From positions 1 to 42,812 of the forward strand of contig JAFRYE010000008.1 in NCBI GenBank assembly GCA_017441265.1: a DNA stretch of 42,812 nucleotides, written 5' to 3'. Below are positions 41,014-42,812 of the stretch, piece after piece. The notes beneath the pieces are model-generated. The model did not search any database. It saw only the letters and a list, made by a program, of their open reading frames with translations, and had not been told where the DNA came from. This stretch comes from Lachnospiraceae bacterium. Its GTDB lineage: Bacteria; Bacillota; Clostridia; Lachnospirales; Lachnospiraceae. The first letter of the stretch is position 1, and the number at the start of each line of letters is the position of its first letter. The position numbers and the translations under genes are program-made.

Positions 41014-41735
41014 GGTCGATCGGGAAGACGGACAAGGGAAAGAAACGTTCCATGAACCAGGATACGTTTTTCATCAGCGACATGCCGGTCGGGATTTTGC
41101 CGAACCTGTATATCGTGGCGGACGGGATGGGCGGTCAGAACGCCGGCGACGTCGCGTCACGGTTTTGCGTGGAACGCTTCACGGAGCTTGTTCGGGTCAG
41201 CAAGGAGCGGACGCCGATTCAGGTGATCGAGAAGGCCGTGCGGGAGACCAATGAGGATCTCATCGCCAAGGCCAAAACGCAGAAGGAACTCGAGGGCATG
41301 GGCACGACGTTCGTGCTGGCGACGCTGATGCCGGAGGGATACCTTTTGGTCGCGAACATCGGTGACAGTCGGATGTACCTGATCGACGGGCACAAGATCA
41401 CGCAGATCTCTCAGGACCACTCACTGGTGGCAGAGATGGTGCGCAACGGTGAGCTGAGCCGCGAGGAAGCGCGGTTTCACCCGAATAAGAACGTCATTTT
41501 ACGCGCGATGAGCACGCAGGGTGTCGTGAGTCCGGACTATTATCAGGTCGCGGTAAAGCCCGGGGATTACGCGCTTTTGTGCAGCGACGGGCTCACGGAT
41601 ATGGTGGAGGAAGCGGAACTTCTGAAGATGGTGAGCGAGTACGACGATGTCGGCGATATCGCCGAGCGGATGATCAATACGGCCAACGAGAACGGCGGAC
41701 GGGACAACATCACGCTCGTGCTGTTAAAGATATAA
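41010..41735 (+). CDS. PP2C-type Ser/Thr protein phosphatase (Stp/PrpC-like)
   Basis: 241 residues from ATG 41010, overlapping the rlmN stop as ATGA. Metal-dependent phosphatase that removes phosphate from proteins modified by the neighbouring PrkC-type kinase. PP2C motifs: RSMNQD (metal Asp18), VADGMGGQNAGDVAS (Asp38), NIGDSRMYLIDG, CSDGLTDMV and GGRDNITLVLL. The chosen start matches the family N-terminus; an upstream in-frame start in rlmN has no support. The kinase starts 40 bases after the stop. Confidence 0.93.
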   Translation: MRSIGKTDKGKKRSMNQDTFFISDMPVGILPNLYIVADGMGGQNAGDVASRFCVERFTELVRVSKERTPIQVIEKAVRETNEDLIAKAKTQKELEGMGTTFVLATLMPEGYLLVANIGDSRMYLIDGHKITQISQDHSLVAEMVRNGELSREEARFHPNKNVILRAMSTQGVVSPDYYQVAVKPGDYALLCSDGLTDMVEEAELLKMVSEYDDVGDIAERMINTANENGGRDNITLVLLKI

Positions 41736-41775
41736 AGAGGCATTCGGGTATGCCGAGAATGGTGGGAGGTAACCT

Positions 41776-42812
41776 ATGAGTATTATCAAACCCGGAACCT
41801 ATATCGGGGATCGCTACGAGATCATCGACAAGATCGGATCCGGCGGAATGGCGGACGTGTACAAGGCAAAATGCCACCGCCTGAACCGTTTCGTGGCGAT
41901 CAAGATATTGAAACCGGAGTTTTCTTCGGATGAGAAGTTTCTCTCGAAGTTTCGTGCGGAAGCTCAGTCCTGCGCGGGATTGACGCATCCGAACATCGTG
42001 AGCGTGTTCGACGTCGGCGACGACGGCGACCTGCATTACATCGTGATGGAGCTGGTGGACGGCATCACTCTCAAGAGTTTTATTGAGAGAAAGGGCCGCC
42101 TTGATATCAAGGAGGCCGTCGGCATCGCGATCCAGATCGCGCAGGGTCTTGATATCGCTCATCAGAACCATGTGGTGCACCGGGATATCAAACCGCAGAA
42201 CATCATCATTTCCCGCGAGGGCAAGGTGAAGGTGGCGGATTTCGGTATCGCCCGCGCGGTCACAGGCACCACCAGCACGGAAAATCTGGCTAACATCGGC
42301 TCCGTTCATTACCTTTCTCCGGAGCAGGCGCGCGGCGGTTACAGCGACGAGCGCAGCGATATTTATTCCCTCGGTGTGACAATGTATGAGATGCTGGCCG
42401 GCCGGGTTCCTTTCCGCGGGGACAATGCGGTTTCGGTAGCGCTTCTGCATGTGACGGGCGAGGCGAAACCAATCTCGGAGATCAATCCTTCGGTGACTCC
42501 GAGTCTTGAGAAGATCATTGCAAAATGTATGCAGAAGAAGCCCGATCGCCGTTACATGACGACGGCCGAGCTGATCCGCGACTTAAAGGCAGCCATCGTC
42601 AATCCGACCGGCGATTTTGTCAAGATCGCTCCGGCGGCAGCGCTGGACGGCTCGCCGACGAAGGAGTTCACGTCGCAGCAGTTGACGGATATCAAGGCCG
42701 AGGTTGCGATCCAGGACGATTCGTTCGACGATGACGAGGAAGAACCGGCAGAGGAAGAACCGGTACGTCGGATCGCGCCGGCAACAGGCGGTTCCAAGCG
42801 CCGCGATGACGA
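41776..42812 (+). CDS. PrkC-type serine/threonine protein kinase, N-terminal part (cut by window end)
   Basis: 345 residues are visible; there is no stop before base 42812. A GGGAGG ribosome site precedes the ATG. Kinase motifs: G-loop IGSGGMADVYKA (20-31), Lys43 in VAIKIL, HRD (135-137) in HRDIKPQN, DFG (155-157), and SPEQARGG with SDIYSLG. The kinase domain ends near 270, followed by an acidic linker (SFDDDEEEPAEEEP). PrkC-type kinases have a transmembrane helix and PASTA repeats beyond this point that sense muropeptides or lipid II. That part is outside the window, so membership is inferred from context with the PP2C phosphatase and from the kinase domain. Confidence 0.92.
   Translation, partial: MSIIKPGTYIGDRYEIIDKIGSGGMADVYKAKCHRLNRFVAIKILKPEFSSDEKFLSKFRAEAQSCAGLTHPNIVSVFDVGDDGDLHYIVMELVDGITLKSFIERKGRLDIKEAVGIAIQIAQGLDIAHQNHVVHRDIKPQNIIISREGKVKVADFGIARAVTGTTSTENLANIGSVHYLSPEQARGGYSDERSDIYSLGVTMYEMLAGRVPFRGDNAVSVALLHVTGEAKPISEINPSVTPSLEKIIAKCMQKKPDRRYMTTAELIRDLKAAIVNPTGDFVKIAPAAALDGSPTKEFTSQQLTDIKAEVAIQDDSFDDDEEEPAEEEPVRRIAPATGGSKRRDD

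Noticed and set aside
1-42812. Prophage, integrative element or transposon
   Set aside because: No integrase, transposase, terminal repeats, capsid or conjugation gene was seen; only one gene has a deviating composition.

Overview
The window looks like a chromosomal stretch of a fairly GC-rich Clostridia bacterium, probably close to Lachnospiraceae. I infer this from the Firmicutes gene order (asp23-nusB-xseA-xseB-ispA-dxs-tlyA-nadK-argR-recN and priA-def-fmt-rsmB-rlmN-PP2C-PrkC). Supporting signs are a wall-sorting signal of the SPQTG type, a MurE with the DNPR motif of meso-diaminopimelate ligases, strong GGAGG ribosome sites, and anaerobe enzymes (a flavodiiron protein and a ferredoxin-type aldo/keto reductase). 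Sampled lines of core genes are about 57-68 % GC.

Layout. Positions 1-1547 hold the 3' end of a long, repeat-rich, sortase-anchored surface protein. Positions 1735-9630 are an envelope/accessory stretch: cardiolipin synthase, a DegV-type lipid-binding protein on the minus strand, an MscS channel, and three uncharacterised membrane-anchored proteins, the last clearly AT-richer than its surroundings. A minus-strand GH120 beta-xylosidase follows (9697-11724). Next come a redox and sugar cluster (thioredoxin, flavodiiron/flavin-reductase/rubredoxin fusion, ferredoxin-type aldo/keto reductase, HAD phosphatase, GH5 glucanase), an acidic protein of unknown function, and a Na+/Ca2+ exchanger (to 19900).

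From 20170 to 30196 there is one long housekeeping cluster for transcription termination, DNA repair, isoprenoid precursors, rRNA methylation, NAD(P) supply and arginine control. Glycogen synthase follows, then murE-murF-priA and the def-fmt-rsmB-rlmN-phosphatase-kinase run. The kinase is cut by the window end. Many genes in the second half overlap by 4 bp or lie within 30 bp, so translational coupling is likely.

No rRNA, tRNA, CRISPR array, insertion sequence, integrase or attachment site was seen. No gene-free stretch exceeds 300 bases. The largest gaps (3331-3628 and 4613-4910, 298 bases each) hold terminators and divergent promoters. The least expected signals are an over-represented 8-mer (CATTTTCC/GGAAAATG, 23 hand-counted copies, in all reading frames and between genes), a perfect palindrome filling the spacer of the degV promoter, an AT-rich, rare-codon island inside rlmN that looks like an internal promoter for the phosphatase/kinase pair, and the uncharacterised envelope proteins at 5875-9630.
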